Of a stretch of 64,000 nucleotides of DNA, positions 8,195 to 15,385 are shown piece after piece. The stretch is from positions 248,001 to 312,000 of the forward strand of contig NZ_JAHQZR010000002.1 in the NCBI RefSeq assembly GCF_019049105.1. The letters run 5' to 3'. Made by a program: the position numbers and the translations under genes. The first letter of the stretch is position 1, and every line of letters starts with the position of its first letter. Source of the DNA: Leucobacter chinensis (lineage in GTDB: Bacteria > Actinomycetota > Actinomycetes > Actinomycetales > Microbacteriaceae). The notes beneath the pieces were generated by a model that searched no databases, was not told the DNA's origin, and was given only the letters and a program-made list of their open reading frames with translations.

Positions 8195-8710
8195 GTGGTT
8201 ATGCAAGCTGAGGATGAGCCAGAGAGCTTTGTTGCCGAGCTGTACGAGGAAGATCCCTGGGCGGCTCTCACCCGCTGGGGAATCGTCTGGCGGGTCACGC
8301 TCTCGCTCACAGGAGTCGGGATCGCTACCGTGTGCCTCTTATCGCTGCTTGCGATCCTGAATGGGAACTTGCCCACGGGCACGTTCATGCTCGCAATGAG
8401 TTACGGTCCTGGGTTCCTACTACTCGGCTTTGTCGTCTCCCTGGTGTTCGGAACGTGGCTAAGGCTCTTCCCTTGGTTCGTACAGGCCTTGCTATTCGGG
8501 ACGATGCTCGCGGCGGTCATGGTGGTGCTGTTCGCTTTTCTCTGGGCCGTAGGAGCCATCATTGAACCCTGTGAGCCGGGTCAGTATTGCGAAAATGGCC
8601 CCGGCATGATCACCGCAGGAGTCTTTGCATTCGCGGTCCCAGCGTTCGTGCAAGCCGCGATCGCCTATAGCTTGGCGATCGTGGCCACCAGGCTCCTCAT
8701 GCGAAGCTGA
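8195..8710 (+). CDS. Hypothetical four-helix membrane protein
   Basis: About 171 residues (169 from the ATG at 8201, which is the more natural start than GTG 8195). The acidic N-terminus (QAEDEPESFVAELYEEDP) is cytoplasmic-looking and is followed by four hydrophobic segments; the loop between helices 3 and 4 has two Cys (EPCEPGQYCENGP) that could pair outside the cell. I do not recognise the family. It lies convergent to the next gene. Confidence 0.65.
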   Translation: MVMQAEDEPESFVAELYEEDPWAALTRWGIVWRVTLSLTGVGIATVCLLSLLAILNGNLPTGTFMLAMSYGPGFLLLGFVVSLVFGTWLRLFPWFVQALLFGTMLAAVMVVLFAFLWAVGAIIEPCEPGQYCENGPGMITAGVFAFAVPAFVQAAIAYSLAIVATRLLMRS

Positions 8711-8737
8711 ACGCTGACAGCTCGGTGTCTAGCCGGA

Positions 8738-9268
8738 TCAGAAGTCTCGCCACTCCTCGATGTAGGCCAACCGAGTCCCGCTTTCACCGCTACCGAGAAA
8801 CACCTTGCGGATCACGTTTGCGCTCTCCGTAAACGTAGCCACAGAATCCACGAAGGCAAGCCCGGCATCATGAACGTATCCAGGAGCGGTCCCGCCCGTG
8901 CTGGTTTCGCGATAGTTGCTATTCAAGGTCAACTCTGAGGTCCCTCGAAGTTCGATAACAGCGTACGCACTTGCAGACTTCAGGGTCTTACTCGAACCGG
9001 ATCGAAGCACCCGGGCATCATCAGGTAATGAAACCTGGGCTATGTCTTCGATCGCCCCCTGAGTGAGGCTTTTGCATTCTTGAGAGTTGACTGGGAGACA
9101 AGAACCGCGTTCAGTCGGCGTGTACACGATGAAGTTCCAGGCGAGGCTCACTGCCCCAAGCAGTGCGAGGATCGCGGCGGCAGAAAGCGTCAAGGCGATC
9201 AGCGCCTTCGACCGGTTGAGAGGCCGACGCGCAATCGTCGTCTCTACGAGATGCATGTCCTCACCCAT
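8738..9268 (-). CDS. Hypothetical membrane-anchored extracytoplasmic protein
   Basis: 176 residues. A basic N-terminus (ARRPLNRSK) leads into one membrane helix (about residues 23-50, ALIALTLSAAAILALLGAVS), then an exported domain of about 125 residues with two Cys (GSCLPVNSQECKS) likely to form a disulfide. The C-terminal part resembles small actinobacterial lipoprotein-like domains that have no known function. It stands alone, with a possible start at ATG 9268 or 9256. Confidence 0.65.
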   Translation of the reverse strand: MGEDMHLVETTIARRPLNRSKALIALTLSAAAILALLGAVSLAWNFIVYTPTERGSCLPVNSQECKSLTQGAIEDIAQVSLPDDARVLRSGSSKTLKSASAYAVIELRGTSELTLNSNYRETSTGGTAPGYVHDAGLAFVDSVATFTESANVIRKVFLGSGESGTRLAYIEEWRDF

Positions 9269-9358
9269 CTCGGTACTATAACAACCTCATATGCGGTGAA
9301 GGCTCCCACATGGGAAGCGGGTCGATTCTCGCGGAAAATGCTCGACGGGGAAACCTAG

Positions 9359-10042
9359 AGCAGATCTTCTGGTTGTTTACCCTATCCAGAGCAGGTCACC
9401 TGGGCGGACGTGCAGGACATGCTCACCGCCCGCCGTAACGCGGAACGTTCGCGAGTACATGATCACTATCTCAAGGGCAGCGTGTTCTGCATCGCGTGCG
9501 GACGCAGGCTGATCGCACAGAACACGAAATCGAAGAGTGTACGCATCTACCAGCACTTCGTCTGCACCAAACGCCCCTCACGCTTACCCCGAAACGCCGG
9601 CAACGCATCCAGGAGGTGGCATTCGCATCCCTGCACCGCGTGCTCGCCCTCCGGGAGGAACAGGTCGAGCAGTTGGAACGCGAAGCGGAAGACATCACCG
9701 AGAAGCAGGACAAGCTCATCGGTGTCTACTACGAGAATGTCATCTCGAAGGAACTCTTTGAACGCGAGCAACAACGTCTCTGCATCCTACTCACACAAGT
9801 CGAACGAAAACTCGCCGTCGCCATCATCGTCCGAACCTCGGCTACACAGCGTATTCAAGAATCACTTGAGCTTTTGCAGGATGTGCAAGCCACCTACGAG
9901 GCAGCAACCTCCAGAAATCAAGAAACAACTCAATCAGGCGATATTCGCAAGAATCTTGCTTGGCTTCGGTGAAATCCGGACCGATGTGAATGAGCCTTAT
10001 CAAAAGCTGGTCGACGCTCACACAATCGTGGAGACAGAGTAG
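9359..10042 (+). pseudogene. Remnant of a large serine recombinase (C-terminal half, frameshifted)
   Basis: The first frame reads PYPEQVTWADVQDML and DHYLKGSVFCIACGRRLI, the zinc beta-ribbon entry of large serine recombinases (first Cys pair CIAC). The second zinc pair is lost where the frame changes near 9570-9600. The next frame holds the coiled-coil part (LEREAEDITEKQDKLIGVYY, LFEREQQRLCILLTQVERKL), and the tail ILLGFGEIRTDVNEPYQKLV is back in the first frame after a second shift near 9930. The catalytic serine domain is missing entirely. It is a dead integrase at the left edge of the defence island, next to an HTH gene that often goes with such recombinases. Confidence 0.85.
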
Positions 10043-10129
10043 AAGTAACGTTGCCGTCACGCTATTCCCAACACAATAGCGAGTTCCCACGCGAGGTTAG
10101 AGCCTCAAAGAACTTTTGATAAGACTAGT

Positions 10130-10564
10130 TTGGTGGCACTGTTCTCCTGCAAGACAGAAAAATTACAACACCTAAGCGAGCATCTTTTAGCGATACCCTC
10201 AAGCCAGAACGATGAGGTCTCTGGCCAACCTGACCCTTACTATGAGGCATCCGAGCATAAGCGTCAATACCGAGTTGTCACCAAAGGTGAAGCAACAGAG
10301 ATAATCGCGGCTTACCAAGCTGGTGAATCGACCGGAAGCATCGCGAAGCGGCTCGGACGCAGCCGAAACGGCGTCGGTCTCGTGCTCAAGCGCCACGGGG
10401 TAGAAATGAGGACCTTCTCCCCCAGCGAGACCGTAGTGAAGCAGATGGTCGAGATGTATGAGCTCGGCCAATCACTCGCCACCATCGGGAAGCGCTACAG
10501 CATCTCACCCACGACAGTGTCGCTGCATCTGCGGAAGCAGGGCGTGAAAATTCGAACCCGTTAG
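10130..10564 (+). CDS. Double helix-turn-helix protein, copy 1
   Basis: About 144 residues. From residue 46 on there are two tandem HTH units: GEATEIIAAYQAGESTGSIA / KRLGRSRNGVGLVLKRHGVE, then VVKQMVEMYELGQSLATIGK / RYSISPTTVSLHLRKQGVKI. This arrangement is common in small genes behind actinobacterial serine recombinases. The N-terminus is uncertain: TTG 10130 and GTG 10133 are options and no ribosome site is clear. Its stop overlaps the stop of the convergent 202-residue gene. A second copy with very high DNA identity lies at 13217. It is probably a DNA-binding accessory of the recombinase or a regulator of the cargo. Confidence 0.8.
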   Translation: MVALFSCKTEKLQHLSEHLLAIPSSQNDEVSGQPDPYYEASEHKRQYRVVTKGEATEIIAAYQAGESTGSIAKRLGRSRNGVGLVLKRHGVEMRTFSPSETVVKQMVEMYELGQSLATIGKRYSISPTTVSLHLRKQGVKIRTR

Positions 10565-11169
10565 TCGCGAAGCCGATCCATGAACGAATCGATCCGTTTC
10601 AGTATGTACGCATCTTCGCCTTCTTCGTCGATCTCACCAGACTCGAGAAGCTCTTCACGTTTGAGGTGATGCGCAAGCAGCAGTGTGGCTCGTGCGAGCT
10701 GCTTCATATCTATCTCGGGCCGCATGATCGGTCGCACCGAATGATGACTCATACCTTTGAAGTTGCGTTTAGCTACTGGGGCTTTTGCTTTTGCCTTCGC
10801 CTTCTGGTTCGCCGGGCTGGGCCGGATCGCCTTCCTGATCGCTTTCGATAACTTCTGTGCACAGCGATGCAGATCTTTCGGATCATAGTGAATCGAGTAC
10901 TGAACGCAGCCGCGCTCGAGGGTAGCTAGCAGTTGCTTCCAAGCACGGCCAGCCTGCTGCGTAAGTGGTGAATCGTTACGGTTCACGGTGGTGCGAGTTG
11001 AGACTACTTCTGCGTCGTCACCGTAGTTCAATGTTTGGTAATACTGGTGCAGCTGGAGCTGCTCCATGGGCTCAAGTGCACTGAATAGTGACCGCAGGAT
11101 CTGATCTTCCCAGAGCAGTACAAGGAAGTGATGACGTTTAAGGAAATCCTGATTCGTCAAACGCGGCAT
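10561..11169 (-). CDS. Uncharacterised 202-residue partner of the OLD-like ATPase
   Basis: I do not recognise a family. The protein is helical and soluble, with a Lys/Ala-rich linker (about residues 117-137, KAKAKAKAPVAKR) between two halves, and an acidic C-terminus (GEIDEEGEDAYILKRIDSF). It follows the ATPase-TOPRIM gene by 29 bases on the same strand, so the two make an operon and possibly a two-component defence system. There is no membrane segment or signal peptide. Its stop overlaps that of HTH copy 1. It might be the toxin/effector, a DNA-binding subunit or an inhibitor. Confidence 0.7.
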   Translation of the reverse strand: MPRLTNQDFLKRHHFLVLLWEDQILRSLFSALEPMEQLQLHQYYQTLNYGDDAEVVSTRTTVNRNDSPLTQQAGRAWKQLLATLERGCVQYSIHYDPKDLHRCAQKLSKAIRKAIRPSPANQKAKAKAKAPVAKRNFKGMSHHSVRPIMRPEIDMKQLARATLLLAHHLKREELLESGEIDEEGEDAYILKRIDSFMDRLRD

Positions 11170-11198
11170 GTATGCATATGACTATGAATTAGAAGGCA

Positions 11199-12977
11199 TC
11201 AAGCGTCAATAGCAGTTTCTTCGCCCTCAGCTACAGTTTGGGTTTGCGCTTGACCAAGATATTCAGAAACTCGCTTCAGTAAGGGAGCGGCAGGTGAATC
11301 TCTATATAGGCCATCCTCAATTACTTCTCGCAGCCAGGCGGCTTTGTTACTCTGACCCACACTTGAATGGAGTCGCTCCAGCTCGCCTTGTTCAAGTACG
11401 AAAACGCCTAGGGTCTCGAGCTGCCCGGTCAAGCTAATAAAAGCCTGTGCTGCACCACCCGAAAGCATCGAACGTCCACTATTTTTGAATTCTTTCCAGC
11501 CACTCTTCCTCGAGATAATCCCCTGAATCCGACCGACTTCCCCACCGCTGAGAGTGGAAACGTTTTTGCCTTCAAGAATCTCAAGAATCTGCGCTTTTAC
11601 TGCGGTCCTGCTTGGCGACTCCGATCGTCCGCCGACTGCGTTCACGACGATATTCCTCAACGGCTCAATTACTGACCGGTCGCCACCAACGACCTCAACA
11701 AGCCTCCAAAATTCGTTGTCGTTCTGAAGAATGTCGATGTCAAAAATTGCCACAACCGGAACTGCAGTCTGCTTGAACGTCTTAATTGCCTGTGCAATAC
11801 GAGCCTTCCCACTTGAGTGAGTAAAGTGGGCCTCCTGGATGTAGCCGTACTCATCAGAAGGAAGTTCATCGACAGTAGCTCGATAATAGGTACAGTCCGA
11901 ATCTGCTTCGCAGAGCACCACTCCAGTGGAGAACAAGCCGTTGAGCATGTCGTAATGCTTCATAAGCGGATCTTCATACAGCTCACGAACTGCACTCGCC
12001 GGAAGCTGCGCTACGTGGTTTCGATCCTGATCTCGCGTAAGCCGAGCAATGGAGATGCGAGTATCGCCACTAACCGTAGAGGTTAGACCTGCAATCACGT
12101 CTTCACTATGCGTAGCGATAATTACCTGCACACCAGTGCCCTGCTTTGCAAAATCTGCAAGGAATCTTCCAAACATTCGTGCCTGCGGAGGATGCAAGAA
12201 GGCTTCCGGCTCATCAATTAGGACCAATGGGGTCTGACTCGTGATAATCGACATCACCATTCCAACGAATGCACGCATGCCATCTCCTTGGTCATGCATA
12301 AGCGGGAGACTGTTAATCTCCGCCTGATATTCAGCCGACTGCGGGCTCGGCCCTTCCTCAGCAGCAACTCGCCCAGCATGAAGATTGATCGACCCGCCTG
12401 CGTAGCGATTTACCACTACTCCGGTCTTGAATGCTTCAGATGAAAGGTCATTCAGTCTTTGCTCAAGTTCCCGCTTCGAAAAGAGAATCTGTAGAGGCAT
12501 GCTCGGAAGCTCGTTATAGGTGTTGATGGCGGGAGCGTTATTCGTCAGCCCAAGCCGTTCTTCCGCGTTTAGATAACGCAATTGAAATTGCGAGAGACGA
12601 CCACCCAAGGAAGTCCCAGTGGACCACAACTGCTGCAAATCCGTCAACTCAACATAAGCACTTCCGTTGAAGACAACGTGCGGATTCATAACCATTCCGT
12701 AGTTATAGTGCCCCGGCTCCCTGCGCCCATATGCTGCGACCAAGTCATTGAAGTAGTCGTCGGGCGAACCTTCAAATACAAGGACTGCGCGATCGATCAC
12801 TTTTCGGCTCAAGGCTTCGAGATGATATGGCTCTGAGGATAGATAGTCCCTCACCTCACGAAGCAATGAACTCTTGCCAGTATTGTTCGGTCCGACGATC
12901 GCTGTCACCCCATCAGAGACCTCGACTGTATCTCCCGACCTGAGAACGACCTGCTTCAGACTGATTCGATTACTCAT
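11199..12977 (-). CDS. OLD-like AAA ATPase with TOPRIM nuclease domain
   Basis: 592 residues. An SMC/ABC-type ATPase is visible: Walker A GPNNTGKSS (29-37), the signature-like region near HDQGDGMRAF (228-237), Walker B VLIDEPEAFLHP (252-263) and the H-loop ATHSED (288-293). A TOPRIM domain follows: VVLCEADSD (353-361, metal-binding Glu357) and IFDIDIL (411-417, Asp413/Asp415). This is the layout of OLD, GajA and PARIS AriA/AriB-type proteins: an ATP-gated nuclease that is set off by phage or foreign DNA. It is followed by an unknown 202-residue gene rather than a helicase, so it is not Gabija. Start ATG 12977. Confidence 0.88.
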   Translation of the reverse strand: MSNRISLKQVVLRSGDTVEVSDGVTAIVGPNNTGKSSLLREVRDYLSSEPYHLEALSRKVIDRAVLVFEGSPDDYFNDLVAAYGRREPGHYNYGMVMNPHVVFNGSAYVELTDLQQLWSTGTSLGGRLSQFQLRYLNAEERLGLTNNAPAINTYNELPSMPLQILFSKRELEQRLNDLSSEAFKTGVVVNRYAGGSINLHAGRVAAEEGPSPQSAEYQAEINSLPLMHDQGDGMRAFVGMVMSIITSQTPLVLIDEPEAFLHPPQARMFGRFLADFAKQGTGVQVIIATHSEDVIAGLTSTVSGDTRISIARLTRDQDRNHVAQLPASAVRELYEDPLMKHYDMLNGLFSTGVVLCEADSDCTYYRATVDELPSDEYGYIQEAHFTHSSGKARIAQAIKTFKQTAVPVVAIFDIDILQNDNEFWRLVEVVGGDRSVIEPLRNIVVNAVGGRSESPSRTAVKAQILEILEGKNVSTLSGGEVGRIQGIISRKSGWKEFKNSGRSMLSGGAAQAFISLTGQLETLGVFVLEQGELERLHSSVGQSNKAAWLREVIEDGLYRDSPAAPLLKRVSEYLGQAQTQTVAEGEETAIDA

Positions 12978-13088
12978 ACTGACTTGATTATGACAGGAAC
13001 CACAAATGGGTCAAATGTTGTTATCTGCACAACCCCATCGGTACATCACGACAGGGGTCAGGGAGATTCATAAAATACGTACCTATCG

Positions 13089-13157
13089 CCGTACCGAACA
13101 AAATGCCAACAGAGGTAAGAGGAATTAATTCGAACAAGAACAGTCAGCTCGGTACGG
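13089..13157. repeat. Inverted repeat ccgtaccga / tcggtacgg in an island intergenic region
   Basis: Exact 9-base arms at 13089-13097 and 13149-13157 (11 bases with one mismatch) with about 50 bases between. Just after it, accccatcggggg near 13177-13190 could be a short terminator stem. The region is upstream of the ATPase operon (minus) and of HTH copy 2 (plus). Confidence 0.5.
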
Positions 13158-13211
13158 AACTTACTACTAAAAAAGACCCCATCGGGGGCCTTGACCTCTA
13201 GTAAATACCTG

Positions 13212-13232
13212 CGATAATGATAACCATTATCG
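13212..13232. promoter_or_regulatory. Palindrome cgataatg-ataac-cattatcg in front of HTH copy 2
   Basis: Perfect 8-base arms (13212-13219, 13225-13232) with a 5-base spacer, directly in front of the first conserved codons of HTH copy 2. An AT-rich, compact site of this sort fits an operator. Copy 1 keeps only part of it (gataa), so the two genes may be regulated differently. Confidence 0.6.
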
Positions 13233-13669
13233 TTTTGGTGGCACTGTTCTCCTGCAAGACAGAAAAGTTACAACGCCTAAGCGAGTACCTTCGAGCGATA
13301 CCCTCAAGCCAGAACGATGAGGTCTCTGGCCGACCTGCCCCTTACTATGAGGCATCCGAGCATAAGCGTCAACACCGGATTGTCACCAAAGGTGAAGCAA
13401 CAGAGATCATCACGGCTTACAAAGCTGGCGAATCAACCGGAAGCATCGCGAAACGTATCGGTCGCAGTCGGAACGGAGTCGGCCTCGTGCTCAAGCGCCA
13501 CAGGGTAGAAATGAGGACCTTCTCCCCCACCGAGACCGTAGTAAAGCAGATGGTCGAGATGTATGAGCTTGGCCAATCTCTGGCGACGATCGGGAGTCGC
13601 TATGACGTGTCGCCCACAACGGTGTCGAAGTATCTTCGCAAGCACGGAGTGAAGATACGGACACGATAG
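13217..13669 (+). CDS. Double helix-turn-helix protein, copy 2
   Basis: 150 residues if started at ATG 13217, which lies inside the palindrome; TTG 13235 or GTG 13238 match the start region of copy 1. It has the same two HTH units: GEATEIITAYKAGESTGSIA and VVKQMVEMYELGQSLATIGS. It is nearly identical to copy 1 at the protein and DNA level over about 430 bases, with most differences at silent positions and in the last 60 codons. It runs convergent to the Gabija helicase with 31 bases between. The two copies are direct repeats about 3.1 kb apart that bracket the ATPase-TOPRIM operon. Confidence 0.8.
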   Translation: MITIIVLVALFSCKTEKLQRLSEYLRAIPSSQNDEVSGRPAPYYEASEHKRQHRIVTKGEATEIITAYKAGESTGSIAKRIGRSRNGVGLVLKRHRVEMRTFSPTETVVKQMVEMYELGQSLATIGSRYDVSPTTVSKYLRKHGVKIRTR

Positions 13670-13700
13670 CCCTGATTGCACCTGCTAAATCGGACGCCTC

Positions 13701-15383
13701 CTACCTGGCCGCGATTTGTTCCCAGTCGACGTTTTTGAACCACTGGATCAATGCGTCTCCAGCGAGCGGATTGGCCCTCTCGAGGTACTTCAAGAACGGT
13801 GATGGAGCTTTGCCTTTAAGATCCCCTGCCCATGTAGGAACTGTTGCCGAATAGCTGACAATCGCTCCATGGCGCGCACGTGACAGCATCACCGAGAACA
13901 CACGAGCTTCTTCAGCACGCTCCTCATCAGTAGTGCTCCTGAAATCCGGAAGCACTCCGTCTTCTGCTCCAACCACCATGGCCCAATCGAATTGTTGCCC
14001 CTTGCCGACATGCCCGGTAAGGAGGTGAATTCCCGGCAGGGTGATCAAAGTTGAGTCGTCACCAACTCGGATTCGGCCACGTATTTCTGCTGGGGATACA
14101 CCCTCCCGCAGGAGATCGCCACACCAGCTCAATGCGTCTGCCAAGTTCTTCCGGCTGTCGGTTTCGAGGAGCGATTCAAGCCCAGATATCTGGCGTAAGA
14201 ACGCTGGCTTATCCATGGCCTTTTGATACCCGTTCAAGTCGAACTGGCTCAACATCGCACGCATCATTCGAGCGGTATCGGTATCGAGTACGCCATCATC
14301 CCAGCGCATGAACTCGGTACCACGTTTCGTCAGAACTTCTTCAATAAAGCGACGGCGGCCAGCAGTACGCGCCATAATGCCGATTCGCTGCGTGGCCGAG
14401 TGATTGAGAATTGCCTCTGCGATCGACACCACCCAGTTTGCTTCTGCTTGCACATCTTCGAATGCTGCTATCCCCAGCATCCCTCCACTGGGCCAGGACT
14501 CGGGCGCGGCTGCGGTTAGTTCAACGCCATTAGTAAGTGGAGCGAGAGCGTTGACGGCTGCAAGGACTGCTGGAGATGATCGATGTGAGTCAGCAAACGT
14601 AATCTTTTCTGAGCATTCCGTCTCGATTGCCGCACTGACCTCTAGAGGTTTTGCTCCCGTGAAGCTATAGATACCCTGAGCGAGATCACCGGCGAATGTT
14701 GTGCGCTTGTACCCGATGCGATTTACGATTCGAAGTTGTTGTGGTGTGAGGTCTTGAAACTCATCCACGATGACTGCACCGAAGTGCGCTCGGTAAAGTC
14801 GTGCGACGGTGTCGTTAGCGAGAATGAGTTCAGCCAAACGAGGCAAATCCTCATAGGCGAGCAGGCTGTTTGCCACTCGTTCCCTTTCGATTTCGAGCGC
14901 ATCGGTTTCGCGCTGTGCAACGAGGAACGCATCAACCTCTGCATCAGTTCGTGGCTCCAACTTTGCGTCTCGGAGGGCTTCCTTCACCCGACCTGTGAGA
15001 TTAAAGTCGAGGTCACGTTTTTGGCAGGCATCGCCCGTAACGTCTCGCTCTGGAATCGGAAGGTCTGCTGACAGTCCGATAACGTTTGCATGAGCTCGAA
15101 TGATTCGTGCGGACAGGCCATGGAAATTGACTACCCAGACTCGGTCTCGTAGTTGAGTCGGGCCAACGTAGCTCTTGAGTCGTTCGCGGATGTTATCCCG
15201 CGCGCGGTTAGAAAAGGTTACGACGAGAATCTTCCGTGGTGCAGTAACATCCCCACGCTCCAACATGCCCTGTACCCGGAGCGCGAGCGCCTCGGTCTTT
15301 CCGCATCCAGCAGGAGCAACAACCAACAGGTCAGGCTCAGCATGATCACGGATCTGAGCTTGTGCAACGGTAGGGGTAATCAC
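13701..15383 (-). CDS. gajB: Gabija-type UvrD/PcrA-like helicase (GajB)
   Basis: 560 residues of a superfamily 1 helicase: motif I APAGCGKTEA (23-32), motif Ia VVTFSNRARDNIRERL, motif II VIVDEFQDL (204-212), motif III-like TFAGDLAQGIYSF, motif V GHVGKGQQFDWAMVVGAEDG and motif VI VMLSRARHGA. It begins 2 bases after the stop of the ATPase-TOPRIM gene. A small UvrD-like protein behind a GajA-type gene defines the Gabija anti-phage system, in which GajB senses DNA ends or nucleotide state and GajA cuts DNA. It is somewhat longer than the usual 490-500 residues. Confidence 0.88.
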   Translation of the reverse strand: MITPTVAQAQIRDHAEPDLLVVAPAGCGKTEALALRVQGMLERGDVTAPRKILVVTFSNRARDNIRERLKSYVGPTQLRDRVWVVNFHGLSARIIRAHANVIGLSADLPIPERDVTGDACQKRDLDFNLTGRVKEALRDAKLEPRTDAEVDAFLVAQRETDALEIERERVANSLLAYEDLPRLAELILANDTVARLYRAHFGAVIVDEFQDLTPQQLRIVNRIGYKRTTFAGDLAQGIYSFTGAKPLEVSAAIETECSEKITFADSHRSSPAVLAAVNALAPLTNGVELTAAAPESWPSGGMLGIAAFEDVQAEANWVVSIAEAILNHSATQRIGIMARTAGRRRFIEEVLTKRGTEFMRWDDGVLDTDTARMMRAMLSQFDLNGYQKAMDKPAFLRQISGLESLLETDSRKNLADALSWCGDLLREGVSPAEIRGRIRVGDDSTLITLPGIHLLTGHVGKGQQFDWAMVVGAEDGVLPDFRSTTDEERAEEARVFSVMLSRARHGAIVSYSATVPTWAGDLKGKAPSPFLKYLERANPLAGDALIQWFKNVDWEQIAAR

Positions 15384-15385
15384 GC

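Noticed and set aside
7711-8211. 166-codon plus-strand frame across the inverted repeat
   Set aside because: Runs through the 13-base inverted repeat and into the next gene in another frame; no domain or start signal.
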